Below are positions 1-8,191 of a stretch of 64,000 bases of DNA, piece by piece. The translations under genes and the position numbers were made by a program. Each line of letters begins with the position of its first letter. Within the stretch, counting starts at the first letter, position 1. Origin of the DNA: Pseudobdellovibrionaceae bacterium (GTDB lineage: Bacteria > Bdellovibrionota > Bdellovibrionia > Bdellovibrionales > Bdellovibrionaceae); the NCBI GenBank assembly GCA_019637955.1, contig JAHBUS010000002.1:310001-374000 (forward strand), in the 5' to 3' direction. Under the pieces are notes generated by a model. It was not told the origin of the DNA. It made no database searches and saw nothing but the letters and a program-made list of their open reading frames with translations.

Positions 1-750
1 ATCGTACATCTCCTGCATGAGGGCCCGGATATTTTCGGCTTCGGCCTGGAGCTGCGAGCGGCGCTCGGCTTCGGAGCCCGAGAGGTCCGACTCGTAAAGC
101 GCGGGCGTATACAGATGCAGCTTCATGTGAAAGTGCGGGATTTTCTTGAGAAGAATCGGCAGGTTCAGCGATCCCGCTTCCATCAGTCCCTGGCCAAAGA
201 AGCGGCTAAAGGGCATTAAAAAAGCGCCCCACTCGCGCGGCAGCGCCAGTTCGAGGTTCCAGGTTTCGCTCCCGCGGTGAACGGCCAAAAGGATGGGAGC
301 TTGGGCCCGGATTGCGAGCTCGATAAAGCGGGGCGAGCGGAAGGGCTGAATCTGAGTCAGGTCGCCAAAGAACGTGCGGGCGCCTTCGGGAAAGATCACC
401 AAGTCCCGGCGCTCACTGCCCAGAAAGTGTTTCAAAAGCTCTTCAAACCCCAAAGGCCGATCGGATTGGGTGACGTACTCGGCCACCGGCTTGGTCAGCG
501 GGTTTGAATAGAAGAACTTATCGACGACGCCCATCGCGATACGGTCGTCTCCACCGGCCTCGGCGGCCGCCGGGGCAAGAAGCGAGATCGCGGGCACCCA
601 GCTGATGGGCGTGGCGTGGTTGAGTGCGACCATCAGGCGTGGTTGCTTCATGATTTGTTCAAGTGGAAGATCGGTTTCAAGCTGGCTGGATTCGCAGATC
701 GACTGGTGCAGGGCTTTTAAGAAGGGGTCAAAGTCCTTCAAAGTTCTCAT
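1..750 (-). CDS. PlsC-like 1-acyl-glycerophosphate acyltransferase family protein (3' end beyond window)
   Basis: 250 codons are open from ATG at 750 to the window edge, so the C-terminus is missing. The start overlaps the livF stop (TGATG), implying translational coupling to the liv operon. The family transfers acyl chains onto glycerophospholipids at the inner membrane. Seen: an acyltransferase block-III-like VIFPEGART and a block-I-like region NHATPISW, in which the Asp of the usual NHx4D is Ser, so catalysis may be altered. There is no obvious N-terminal membrane helix. An acyltransferase behind an amino-acid importer is unexpected. The fold assignment is moderately sure; the substrate is unknown. 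Confidence 0.6.
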   Translation of the reverse strand, partial: MRTLKDFDPFLKALHQSICESSQLETDLPLEQIMKQPRLMVALNHATPISWVPAISLLAPAAAEAGGDDRIAMGVVDKFFYSNPLTKPVAEYVTQSDRPLGFEELLKHFLGSERRDLVIFPEGARTFFGDLTQIQPFRSPRFIELAIRAQAPILLAVHRGSETWNLELALPREWGAFLMPFSRFFGQGLMEAGSLNLPILLKKIPHFHMKLHLYTPALYESDLSGSEAERRSQLQAEAENIRALMQEMYD

Positions 751-1457
751 CAGATCCCCAGGTAACTGCGGCGAACGTCGTCGTTATTCAAAAGTTCCGC
801 GCCCGACCCCTCGAGCGAAATCAGACCGGTCTCAAGCACATATGCCCGGTGCGAGATTTTGAGAGCCATGCGCGCATTCTGCTCCACCAAGAGAACGGTC
901 ATGCCCTCTTGATTGACTTTCTGCACGATTTCAAAGATCTGCGCGACCACGCGGGGCGCGAGTCCCAGCGAAGGCTCATCGAGCAGCAAGACTTCGGGGC
1001 GTCCCATCAGCGCGCGCGAGATCGCGACCATCTGCTGTTCGCCTCCCGAAAGCGTGCCCGCCAGTTGCGAGCGGCGCTCGGCGAGGCGCGGAAAGAGCCC
1101 GTAACATTTTTCGATGTCTTTTTTGATCTCGGCTTTGTCCGAACGGAAGTAAGCCCCCATCTCGAGGTTTTCAAAAACGCTCATCAGCGGAAACACGCCA
1201 CGGCCTTCGGGCGATTGGCACAGACCCATGGGCGCGCGCTGGTGCGCGGGCACGCGGGTCAAATCTTGGCCTTTGAGCGTGATCATGCCGGTCGACGGAA
1301 TCACGCCCGAGAGCGCCTTGAGCGTGGTCGTTTTGCCCGCGCCATTGGCGCCGATCAGCGAAACGACCTCGCCTTTGTCCACTTTGAACGAGATGCCCTT
1401 GATCGCGTGGCAGGAGTCGTAACTGACATTGAGGTTTTTAACGTCGAGAATGCTCAT
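750..1457 (-). CDS. livF: Branched-chain amino acid ABC transporter ATPase LivF
   Basis: 235 residues, normal LivF length. The cytoplasmic ATPase energises import with LivG on the LivH/LivM permeases. Walker A is GANGAGKTT, the ABC signature is LSGGEQQ, and Walker B with the catalytic Glu is VLLLDEP. The C-terminus ends in LGI, as is common in LivF. It overlaps livG by 4 nt and the acyltransferase start by 1 nt, at the end of livKHMGF. The substrate class (branched-chain amino acids, or amides/urea in related systems) cannot be decided from the ATPase. Confidence 0.93.
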   Translation of the reverse strand: MSILDVKNLNVSYDSCHAIKGISFKVDKGEVVSLIGANGAGKTTTLKALSGVIPSTGMITLKGQDLTRVPAHQRAPMGLCQSPEGRGVFPLMSVFENLEMGAYFRSDKAEIKKDIEKCYGLFPRLAERRSQLAGTLSGGEQQMVAISRALMGRPEVLLLDEPSLGLAPRVVAQIFEIVQKVNQEGMTVLLVEQNARMALKISHRAYVLETGLISLEGSGAELLNNDDVRRSYLGI

Positions 1458-2227
1458 GCCTCATCCACTCCCAAATAGGCCTCGATGACTTTCGGTGAAG
1501 ATTGCACGACTTGCGGCGTTCCTTGTTCGATCTTCACGCCGTGATCCAAGACCACGATGCGTTCACAGATGCCCATGACGAGCTTCATGTCGTGTTCGAT
1601 CAAAAGAACGGTCAGCGAGAACTCTTGGCGGATTTTCGCGATGAGTTCCATCAGATTGTGGGTTTCTTTGTGGTTCATGCCGGCCGCGGGCTCATCGAGG
1701 CAGATCATCTTGGGCCCCGTCGCCAGCGCGCGCACGATTTCGAGTTTGCGCTGTTCGCCGTAAGGCAGAGTGCCCGAGGACCAGTCTTTCTTGCCTTCGA
1801 GACCGAAAATATCCAAGAGGTGGCGGGCGCGTTCGTATTGTTCGGACTCGAGCTGACGGAAGTTTTTGGTTTCAAATACGGGCGCCATCAAACCGTAGCG
1901 GGCCAGGTGGCTGCCGGCGACGAGCACGTTTTCAATCACCGAGAGATCGCGGAAGAGGCGGATATTCTGAAAGGTGCGGGTCAATCCCTGACGTGCGATC
2001 TGGTACGGTTTCAGGCCACGAATGGGGTTGCCCTCGAAGACCACTTCGCCGGTCGTGGGTTGGTAAACGCCCGTCAGCATGTTGAAGACGGTGGTCTTTC
2101 CGGCGCCGTTGGGGCCGATGAGGCCCATGAGTTCACCGCGGTTCACGAAGAAATCGAGTTCGTTGACGGCTTTCAAGCCGCCGAATTGCATGGTGAGCGT
2201 GCGGGCTTCAAGAAGTTTTTCGGACAT
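1454..2227 (-). CDS. livG: Branched-chain amino acid ABC transporter ATPase LivG
   Basis: 257 residues, the second ATPase of the importer. Walker A is GPNGAGKTT, the signature is degenerate (LPYGEQRK) as is normal for LivG, Walker B is MICLDEPAAG, and the switch is LLIEHDM. The C-terminal tail EAYLG matches the LivG extension. The start lies inside the 3' end of livM (20 nt overlap) and the end overlaps livF by 4 nt, so translation is coupled. Confidence 0.93.
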   Translation of the reverse strand: MSEKLLEARTLTMQFGGLKAVNELDFFVNRGELMGLIGPNGAGKTTVFNMLTGVYQPTTGEVVFEGNPIRGLKPYQIARQGLTRTFQNIRLFRDLSVIENVLVAGSHLARYGLMAPVFETKNFRQLESEQYERARHLLDIFGLEGKKDWSSGTLPYGEQRKLEIVRALATGPKMICLDEPAAGMNHKETHNLMELIAKIRQEFSLTVLLIEHDMKLVMGICERIVVLDHGVKIEQGTPQVVQSSPKVIEAYLGVDEA

Positions 2228-3200
2228 ACTTCCTCACCAGTTCGAAAACTTCTTTGCTGCCGAAGAGACCTTTGGGTCGCAGAATCATCAGCAAAATCAA
2301 GCAGAGCGAGTAAACCACCATGCGCACGTCGACGCCGACGAGCTCTTGCAAGGGGCGTAGCAATTCGGGCATCAAGGTCACGAAGACCGCCGCGACGAGA
2401 GAGCCGGTCAGGCTTCCCATGCCGCCCAAAACTACGATGATCACGGCGTCGATCGATCGGTTGAAGCCAAACGAAGCCGGATTCAGGTAATTCGCGTAGT
2501 GCGCGAAGATCGAGCCCGCGATGCCGGCAAAGAAGCTCGACAGGACGAAAGCGCGCACCTTGGCCTTGGTGGTGTCCACGCCCATGGCCTCGGCGGCGAT
2601 TTCATCTTCGCGAACAGAAAGGAAGGCCCGTCCATGGGCACTTCGCACAACCCGCCAAATGACAAAGAAACAAGCCACCACCCAGAACATCGCCTGGGCG
2701 TAGCCGATCAAAAATTTGCTGATGACGAATCCGCCAAGATCCCAGTCGGTGGGGCCGGGGATGCCGTAAAACCCCCGCGCACCGCCAACGGCGGGCATGT
2801 TGAGCAAGGTCACGCGGATGATCTCGCCAAAGCCCAAGGTCACGATCGCGAGGTAGTCCCCGCGAAGACGCAAACTGGGGAGGCCCACAAGGTAGCCCGC
2901 GAACGCCGCGGCCAGGCCCCCGAGCAGCGCCAACACCGGAAACGTCACGAGGCCCATGCCGCCGGTGAGGTCCGGAAAGAGCGTCGACAGGTAGGCCGAC
3001 ACGTAAGCACCGACGGCCATGAAGCCGGCATGTCCTAGAGAGAATTGACCCGTGAAGCCGTTAACGAGGTTGAGCGACATGCCGAGAATCATATTGATCA
3101 AAACGTAGATCAACATGAGCTGAACGAACGAATCCAGCGTGAACTCAGCGATCACGCCCAAAATCATCAGTCCTAAAAAAGTCAGCATCGGAACGCGCAT
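2208..3200 (-). CDS. livM: Branched-chain amino acid ABC transporter permease LivM
   Basis: 330 residues with about eight to ten hydrophobic segments. It shows the LivM hallmarks: a GLSLNLVNGFTGQFSLGHAGF-like stretch (about residues 43-62), the loop SLRLRGDYLAIVTLGFGEI, and a C-terminal GGMGSLTG before the last helices. It forms the inner-membrane channel with LivH. It abuts livH (the start base is shared with the livH stop region) and overlaps livG. Confidence 0.92.
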   Translation of the reverse strand: MRVPMLTFLGLMILGVIAEFTLDSFVQLMLIYVLINMILGMSLNLVNGFTGQFSLGHAGFMAVGAYVSAYLSTLFPDLTGGMGLVTFPVLALLGGLAAAFAGYLVGLPSLRLRGDYLAIVTLGFGEIIRVTLLNMPAVGGARGFYGIPGPTDWDLGGFVISKFLIGYAQAMFWVVACFFVIWRVVRSAHGRAFLSVREDEIAAEAMGVDTTKAKVRAFVLSSFFAGIAGSIFAHYANYLNPASFGFNRSIDAVIIVVLGGMGSLTGSLVAAVFVTLMPELLRPLQELVGVDVRMVVYSLCLILLMILRPKGLFGSKEVFELVRKYVRKTS

Positions 3201-4102
3201 TAGACTTTCTCAACTCCCTTTTTGCCGAGCAAACCGCTCGGGCGGAAGATCAAGATGATGATTAAAAGGCCGAAAGCCAAAGCATCACGGTAAGTCGATG
3301 AAAGGTAAGCGACGACCATCTCTTCAGAGAGACCCATCAAAAGACCGCCCAGGACGGCCCCGGGAAGGCTGCCGATACCGCCCAAAACAGCGGCGACGAA
3401 GCCTTTGATCCCGATGAAAGTCCCCATCAAGGGATCGATTTTGGGATATTTCATTCCGACGAGAACCGCACCGACACCCGCCAGCGAGGACCCCACCACG
3501 AAGGTGAATGAGATCACGCGGTCGACATTCACGCCCATCATCGAGGCGACGGTCATGTTCTGGCTGACCGCGCGCATGGCTTTGCCGATTTTGGTTTTGA
3601 AGATCAAGAAGTTCAGCGCGAGCATCATGATCACGGTCACGATCAAGACCGCGACATCCAAGGACTTCAGCTGAACCGCGCCAAAATCAATCAGCACCGA
3701 GTCTTCCAAAACCTTCGGGAAGACTTTGGGATCGGCACCAAAAATGATTTGTGCTGAGTATTGTAAAAGAAGGCTGACGCCGATCGCGGTGATCAAGATG
3801 TTCAGTTTGGGAGCTTTGCGCAAAGGGCGGTAGGCGAAGCGCTCGATGGCCAAGCCTAAAAGACTGCAGCCAATCATCGCGGCGGCCAGCAGGCTCGCCA
3901 AAGTCGCGACGCCCGGGGAGTTTTGCAGACCCATGAACATGGCCAAGTAATAGGCGGAGAACGCGCCCATCATGTAAACGTCAGAGTGGGCGAAGTTGAT
4001 CAGTTGCAGGATTCCGTAGACCATCGTGTATCCCAGCGCGATGAGGGCGTAGATGCTCCCGAGGCTGGTTCCGTTGATCAGGTGCTGAACAAAATCCTGC
4101 AT
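3200..4102 (-). CDS. livH: Branched-chain amino acid ABC transporter permease LivH
   Basis: 300 residues, very hydrophobic. N-terminal NGTSLGSIYALIALGYTMVYG and C-terminal VLGGIGSLPGAVLGG are LivH signatures, and the E-R-FAYRPLR segment is present. It is the first gene after the binding protein livK, separated by about 50 nt holding a strong GC hairpin. It forms the heterodimeric permease with LivM. Confidence 0.92.
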   Translation of the reverse strand: MQDFVQHLINGTSLGSIYALIALGYTMVYGILQLINFAHSDVYMMGAFSAYYLAMFMGLQNSPGVATLASLLAAAMIGCSLLGLAIERFAYRPLRKAPKLNILITAIGVSLLLQYSAQIIFGADPKVFPKVLEDSVLIDFGAVQLKSLDVAVLIVTVIMMLALNFLIFKTKIGKAMRAVSQNMTVASMMGVNVDRVISFTFVVGSSLAGVGAVLVGMKYPKIDPLMGTFIGIKGFVAAVLGGIGSLPGAVLGGLLMGLSEEMVVAYLSSTYRDALAFGLLIIILIFRPSGLLGKKGVEKV

Positions 4103-4116
4103 GAATAAAATCCCCG

Positions 4117-4134
4117 GCGCGCAGCGATGCGCGC
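4117..4134 (-). other. Intercistronic GC hairpin between livK and livH
   Basis: A perfect 6-bp stem (GCGCGC/GCGCGC) with a six-base loop (agcgat) lies between the livK stop and the livH start, with no T-run after it. This looks like an RNA-stabilising or attenuating element that keeps binding-protein mRNA in excess over permease mRNA. The excess is known for binding-protein operons and is inferred here. Confidence 0.45.
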
Positions 4135-4151
4135 ACGTCTCTCATTTCACA

Positions 4152-5276
4152 TCACGGATTGATGGTTGTCACATATTTGTTCACGGCACCTTGAACTTGA
4201 ACCACAACGGCGTTCTTCGATGCGTTGCGCTTCTCGTCGATGGTGATCTTGCCGGTGGCGGCTTGGAAGTCTTTGATCTTCGCGAGTTCGTCACGGATCG
4301 CCTTGGGCGTGATCTCTTTGGCATTTTTCATCGCGTGGATCAGCACGAGCGCGGCATCGTAACCCATGGCCGACAGGCCGTCGGGAGTCTTGTTGTAGCG
4401 GGCTTTGAACTTGTTCATGAAATCAACCGCCGCGGGGTCGGTCGACTCGCTCGAGTAGTGATTCGAAAAGTACGAACCGTTCACCGCGTCCTGACCGATC
4501 TCCGAGAGCTTCGACGAATCCCAGCCGTCGCCGCCCATCATGATCGCTTTGATGCCCAATTCGCGCACTTGGCGCGCAATGAGTCCCACTTCGGTGTAGT
4601 AGCCCGGGATGTAGAGGCCGTCGGGGTTTTTGGATTTGATCTGTGTGAGTTGCGCTTTGAAATCGACATCGCCCGATTGGTAGGTTTGCTCGGCCACGAT
4701 GGTGCCGCCAAGCTCGACGTACTTTTGCTTGAAGAAATCGGCCAGACCAACCGAGTAGTCCGACTTCATGTCGCGAAGAATCGCCACTTTCTTCAGCTTA
4801 AGATTTTCGGTCGCGAACTTCGCCATGACCGTTCCTTGAAACGGGTCGATGAAGCACACGCGAAAGACATAATCGCCGACTTCCGTCACCTTGGGGTTGG
4901 TCGACGAGGGGGTGATCATCGGGATCTTGCGGCCTTGGGCGATGGGCGCCGCCGCGAGTGAGCGGGAGCTCGCCACTTCACCAAGGAGCGCGACGATTTT
5001 TTCTTGTTCGATCAAGCGGGTCACGACCGCGGCTGCTTCTTCTGCCTTGCCCTGATTGTCCATCGTCACGAGTTTGATTTTTTTGCCGTTGATGCCGCCC
5101 GCCGCATTCGCTTCATCGATCGCGAGCTTCACGCCTTCGTCGGTCGAGATGCCGAAGGTGGCTTCGGAGCCCGTCATCGAACCGAATTGACCGACGACGA
5201 TTTCGTTGGCGTTTTTCTTGGTGCAGGCAGCGAGCGACAAAAAGGCGGTCAGACACAAAGGCAAAAGCGAACGCAT
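4152..5276 (-). CDS. livK: Substrate-binding lipoprotein of the branched-chain amino acid importer (LivK-like)
   Basis: 374 residues, periplasmic-binding-protein type I fold. The N-terminus is a lipoprotein signal ending LSLAAC, with Cys18 followed by Thr, so the protein is probably lipidated rather than free in the periplasm as in enterics. Seen: an IVVGQFGSMTG first strand, the DNQGKAEEAAAVVTRLI region, and ALLGEVASSRSLAAAPIAQ for ligand binding. It is the first gene of livKHMGF; an AGAGGAG-like ribosome site is present just upstream. The ligand is not certain: the family also covers amides, urea and other amino acids. Confidence 0.88.
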   Translation of the reverse strand: MRSLLPLCLTAFLSLAACTKKNANEIVVGQFGSMTGSEATFGISTDEGVKLAIDEANAAGGINGKKIKLVTMDNQGKAEEAAAVVTRLIEQEKIVALLGEVASSRSLAAAPIAQGRKIPMITPSSTNPKVTEVGDYVFRVCFIDPFQGTVMAKFATENLKLKKVAILRDMKSDYSVGLADFFKQKYVELGGTIVAEQTYQSGDVDFKAQLTQIKSKNPDGLYIPGYYTEVGLIARQVRELGIKAIMMGGDGWDSSKLSEIGQDAVNGSYFSNHYSSESTDPAAVDFMNKFKARYNKTPDGLSAMGYDAALVLIHAMKNAKEITPKAIRDELAKIKDFQAATGKITIDEKRNASKNAVVVQVQGAVNKYVTTINP

Positions 5277-5288
5277 AGGGTCTCCTCT

Positions 5289-5337
5289 AAAACGCGCACC
5301 TTTGGTGCGACCTCAAGGGGCGCCGGTTTCGCGGCGC
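5289..5337 (-). terminator. Two tandem hairpins between pfkA and livK
   Basis: Reading minus, a GCGCCG/CGGCGC hairpin (5320-5337) is followed by CGCACC-AAA-GGTGCG (5295-5309) and then CGTTTTAG. The short T-run makes the second a weak intrinsic terminator of pfkA, or a leader structure of livK, since it ends about 15 nt before the livK start. The rest of the 106-nt gap shows nothing else. Confidence 0.35.
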
Positions 5338-5382
5338 TGTTTTGAATTCAGTTTGAAAGCGTAGATTCCTCGAGGAAAGCGG

Positions 5383-6369
5383 TCAAGTCGCAAGACTTCC
5401 CGCGAGCTGCAGAATGTCTTGGGGCGTGTGCTTCTCTTTGGTGAAGGCCTCTTCCAGAGGAATCGCGACGACTTTGCCGCCCTGAACGCCCACCGCGAGA
5501 TCGCATTCGCCGCGCAAAAGGAGCTGCACGGCTCCCGCACCTAAGCGGGAAGCCAGAATGCGGTCGTTGGCCGTGGGAGCACCGCCGCGCTGCTGGTGGC
5601 CCAAGATGCAAACTTTGGCATCCAGTCCCGAGCGTTTGCGGAGTTGTTCGGCCAGGTCGTAAGCGCGGCCGGGCTTTTGCCCTTCGGCCGTGATCAGAAT
5701 CGAGCTGCGTTTGCCTTTGGCTTGTCCCGCTTTGATCTTTTCGATCACTTTTTCGAGCGGAACCGGAAAGTCGGGTGCGAAAATCTCCTCCGCTCCGCCC
5801 GCCAGGCCCACGGCTGCGGCGATAAAGCCCGAATCGCGCCCCATCACCTCGACGATGAAGAGCCGGTCGTGGCTGTCGGCGGTGTCGCGGATTTTATCGA
5901 TCGCTTCGAGCGCCGTGTTCACCGCGGTGTCGAAGCCGATGGTCTCATCGGTGCCGTAGATGTCATTGTCGATGGTGCCCGGAACGCCGATGACGGGGAT
6001 TTGGTGTTCCGTCCAGAGCGCGTGCGCGCCCGTGTAGGAGCCGTCGCCACCGATGCAAACCGCGGCGTCGATGCCGGCGGCTTGCAGGTTGCGTGCGGCC
6101 TGCGCGCGCACCTCAGGCTTCTGAAACTCAGGGCAGCGCCCTGTTTTGAGGATGGTGCCGCCGCGTTGGATGATGTTGGCCATCGTGCGGAGCTGCAGCG
6201 TTTGAAATTGTGACTCCAGCATGCCGCTGTAGCCGCCGAGGACGCCGACAACTTCGAGACCGGAGTTGATGCCGATGCGGGTCACCGCACGGATGGCGGC
6301 GTTCATACCGGGCGCGTCGCCGCCGCTCGTGTAAACCGCGATTTTCTTGAGCTGTTGATTGAATTTCAC
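5383..6369 (-). CDS. pfkA: ATP-dependent 6-phosphofructokinase
   Basis: 328 residues. It phosphorylates fructose 6-phosphate to the 1,6-bisphosphate in cytosolic glycolysis. Seen: the N-terminal AVYTSGGDAPGMNAAIRAV nucleotide site, GGDGSYTGA (Gly rather than Asp, as in ATP-using enzymes), PGTIDNDIYGTDETIGF with the catalytic Asp (Gly, not Lys, before TIDND, again the ATP type), and the MGRDSGFIA substrate loop. I chose GTG at 6369 because GGAG lies 5 nt upstream; the longer GTG at 6396 lies inside the hup terminator. Its own promoter must lie in the short hup-pfkA gap, or it depends on read-through. Confidence 0.94.
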   Translation of the reverse strand: MKFNQQLKKIAVYTSGGDAPGMNAAIRAVTRIGINSGLEVVGVLGGYSGMLESQFQTLQLRTMANIIQRGGTILKTGRCPEFQKPEVRAQAARNLQAAGIDAAVCIGGDGSYTGAHALWTEHQIPVIGVPGTIDNDIYGTDETIGFDTAVNTALEAIDKIRDTADSHDRLFIVEVMGRDSGFIAAAVGLAGGAEEIFAPDFPVPLEKVIEKIKAGQAKGKRSSILITAEGQKPGRAYDLAEQLRKRSGLDAKVCILGHQQRGGAPTANDRILASRLGAGAVQLLLRGECDLAVGVQGGKVVAIPLEEAFTKEKHTPQDILQLAGSLAT

Positions 6370-6383
6370 GGAAGCTCCAAATG

Positions 6384-6411
6384 AAAAAAGGCCCACTTTT
6401 CAGTGAGCCTT
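6384..6411 (-). terminator. Rho-independent terminator of hup
   Basis: The stem AAGGCtCACT/AGTGgGCCTT (one mismatch pair, loop about four bases) is followed on the minus strand by six T. A second GC hairpin without a T-run (GGGCTGG/CCAGCCC, 6427-6443) sits between the hup stop and this terminator. Confidence 0.75.
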
Positions 6412-6468
6412 GTCCTCAGTCTCACGGGGCTGGTGGCCAGCCCTGCAAGATCTTATAGCAAGCTTAGA

Positions 6469-6741
6469 TTATTTCACCAAAGCTTTAAATTCAGCGCCAG
6501 CGCGGAATTTGGGTGCCCAAGCAGCGGGGATTTTGATCGCTTTGCCAGTCTGGGGGTTGCGGCCAGTGCGGGCTTTGCGTTTTGCTTTTGTGAAAGTGCC
6601 GAAACCAACGAGTTTCACATCGTCGCCTTTTTTAACGGCTTTTTTGATGTTCTCGAAAGCGCAGTTGAGAAGGTTCTCAGTTTGTGCTTTCGACATGTTT
6701 GTTTCCGAAGCAATTTTCTCAATCAATTGTTGTTTGTTCAT
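6469..6741 (-). CDS. hup: HU-family DNA-binding protein
   Basis: 90 residues, exact HU size. It bends and compacts DNA as a dimer in the nucleoid. Seen: [11 protein letters not shown] start, [20 protein letters not shown] forming the beta-arm with the intercalating Pro region, and the [10 protein letters not shown] ending variant. ATG at 6741 is chosen because GGGAG stands 6-7 nt upstream; a longer frame to 6804 has no ribosome site. It is monocistronic, with its own promoter and terminator. HU versus IHF: no IHF-specific features seen. Confidence 0.93.
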   Translation of the reverse strand: MNKQQLIEKIASETNMSKAQTENLLNCAFENIKKAVKKGDDVKLVGFGTFTKAKRKARTGRNPQTGKAIKIPAAWAPKFRAGAEFKALVK

Positions 6742-6792
6742 CTCGAACTCCCTTGTTCGTTGTTGATCTTTGTTTTCGTCCCGATACACGAG

Positions 6793-6821
6793 ATGAAATG
6801 GCATTTTCTCAAGATCGTCAA
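6793..6821 (-). promoter_or_regulatory. Sigma-70-type promoter of hup
   Basis: On the minus strand TTGACG and TTTCAT are spaced by 17 nt, 50 nt upstream of the hup ribosome site, in an A/T-rich tract. Four of six -10 bases match consensus. The remaining gap up to yacG (to 6939) shows nothing else. Confidence 0.5.
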
Positions 6822-6939
6822 AAGCTTTTTTCGCGTTTTTCGCATTTCACCACAAGAAATAGACGAGGCTGCGTCAGCGATCGCGGGGTGAATTGTTAAG
6901 AATTGAGGATGCTTGCACAAAGGCGTGTCAGTTGGGCGC

Positions 6940-7161
6940 TCAGTTCAGATCTTCGTCAGAAGGCCGCTGCGCTTGATCTTCGCTCACGTCCGTGTGTTCC
7001 GCAGGGATGCGGAAGCTCTCGTCGGCCCACTGGCCGAGATCGATCAGCTTGCAACGTTCGGAGCAAAAAGGACGGAAGGGATTTTCGGGAGAAAACGAAG
7101 CCCGCGTTCCACAACGCGGGCATTTGACGAGTCGTTCTGCGTTCGGCTTTTCAGCGCTCAT
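6940..7161 (-). CDS. yacG: DNA gyrase inhibitor YacG (zinc-binding)
   Basis: 73 residues. A small zinc protein that in E. coli binds GyrB and inhibits gyrase. Seen: CPRCG near residue 15 and [14 protein letters not shown], the exact DUF329/YacG pattern with four zinc Cys. The acidic tail ([13 protein letters not shown]) is typical. It lies just upstream of hup on the same strand and about 15 nt after the lipoprotein gene at 7177-7971. Confidence 0.88.
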   Translation of the reverse strand: MSAEKPNAERLVKCPRCGTRASFSPENPFRPFCSERCKLIDLGQWADESFRIPAEHTDVSEDQAQRPSDEDLN

Positions 7162-7176
7162 ATTCGAAGTTCTAGC

Positions 7177-7971
7177 TCAGTATCCGTAGCCGGTGAAGTA
7201 AGAACTGTCCATGCCGCAGTATTGCGATTGGCAGATGGCGCCGCGGCCATCGGCGGCCAATTGACCGTTGAAGTACAGTTGGTAGTCCCAGCTGGGATCT
7301 TCAAGTTTTCCGTTCGCCACTTGCAGTTGGAACAGTTTGTTCCAGGCATAGCTATTGCGGGGGCCATTGGCGCGAACTTCGAAACCTTTGCTGTCGTTGA
7401 TGGGCCAGATCGTCGCGTCGAGAACCATCGGGTCGAAGACGCCGGCGGGCGACGAGAGATTGTAGCCGAACAGGCCGAGGATGAACTGTTTGAAGTTGGG
7501 AAGGCTGTAGGAGTAGTAACCGTAGCCGCCCATTTGGATGTTCGGCGTCGAGCGGATGATGAGCTTGACGGTTTGCGCCTGCGAAGCGTCTTGACCGTTC
7601 AAGTAGATCACCATGTCGTGTGCGCCGCTGTACCATGTCTGACAACCGGCCAGGCCGCCCGAAACGTAAGAGCGGTCACAAACGCCCATCGCGTCTTTCA
7701 AGACTTGGTACAAGCCTTGGCGGGGGTTGAAGGTGCTGGCGTTGTTCACGTAGCCGGGAGTTTGGAGGTTGGCGGTTTGGGCGTAAGCGCCGGCCTTGTA
7801 GTTGATCGGCAAACCGTACGTGCAGCCCGAAGCCGTACACGTGGTCACGATTCCGGTCGCGCTGGTCGATGTGGTCGAGTTGCTCGATCCGCACGCGGTC
7901 AGAAGGCCACCCAACACGAAGACCGAGATCATGGTCATCAGAGTCGAAAGTTTGTATTGTTTCTTTTCCAT
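7177..7971 (-). CDS. Lipoprotein of unknown function
   Basis: 264 residues. The signal peptide ends LGGLLTAC, giving lipidated Cys27, followed by a Ser/Thr linker. The mature part is rich in Tyr, Gly, Asn and Gln, with several Cys (CTASGC, QSQYCG), and a C-terminal domain with aromatic clusters (WDYQLYFNGQ) that looks beta-rich. No family recognised. Possible start ribosome site: AGGTGACTT before ATG. It is first of a short minus-strand pair with yacG. The divergent gap (7972-8191) to the next plus gene probably holds both promoters, but no clear box was found. Confidence 0.8.
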   Translation of the reverse strand: MEKKQYKLSTLMTMISVFVLGGLLTACGSSNSTTSTSATGIVTTCTASGCTYGLPINYKAGAYAQTANLQTPGYVNNASTFNPRQGLYQVLKDAMGVCDRSYVSGGLAGCQTWYSGAHDMVIYLNGQDASQAQTVKLIIRSTPNIQMGGYGYYSYSLPNFKQFILGLFGYNLSSPAGVFDPMVLDATIWPINDSKGFEVRANGPRNSYAWNKLFQLQVANGKLEDPSWDYQLYFNGQLAADGRGAICQSQYCGMDSSYFTGYGY

Positions 7972-8191
7972 AAGTCACCTCACACCGATGAGAGATCACG
8001 GAATGTGCCAGAGGCGGCGGCACGGTAAAGGGCTCCAGCTTCGAAAAAACAGGGGCTCGTGGGTGTTCAACTTTTAGTCGCTTGCGCAAGTGACGTTTTT
8101 GGTTCTGCAACGAGGGGCACCGTCCCAGAATGAGACGCGCTTCTGGACCTCATTTTCTAAGCTGAGAGACGGCGATTTCCGATACCGAGAG

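Noticed and set aside
6370-6396. Upstream GTG extending PfkA by nine residues
   Set aside because: The extension lies in the hup terminator; the GTG at 6369 has a Shine-Dalgarno sequence and fits the family N-terminus.
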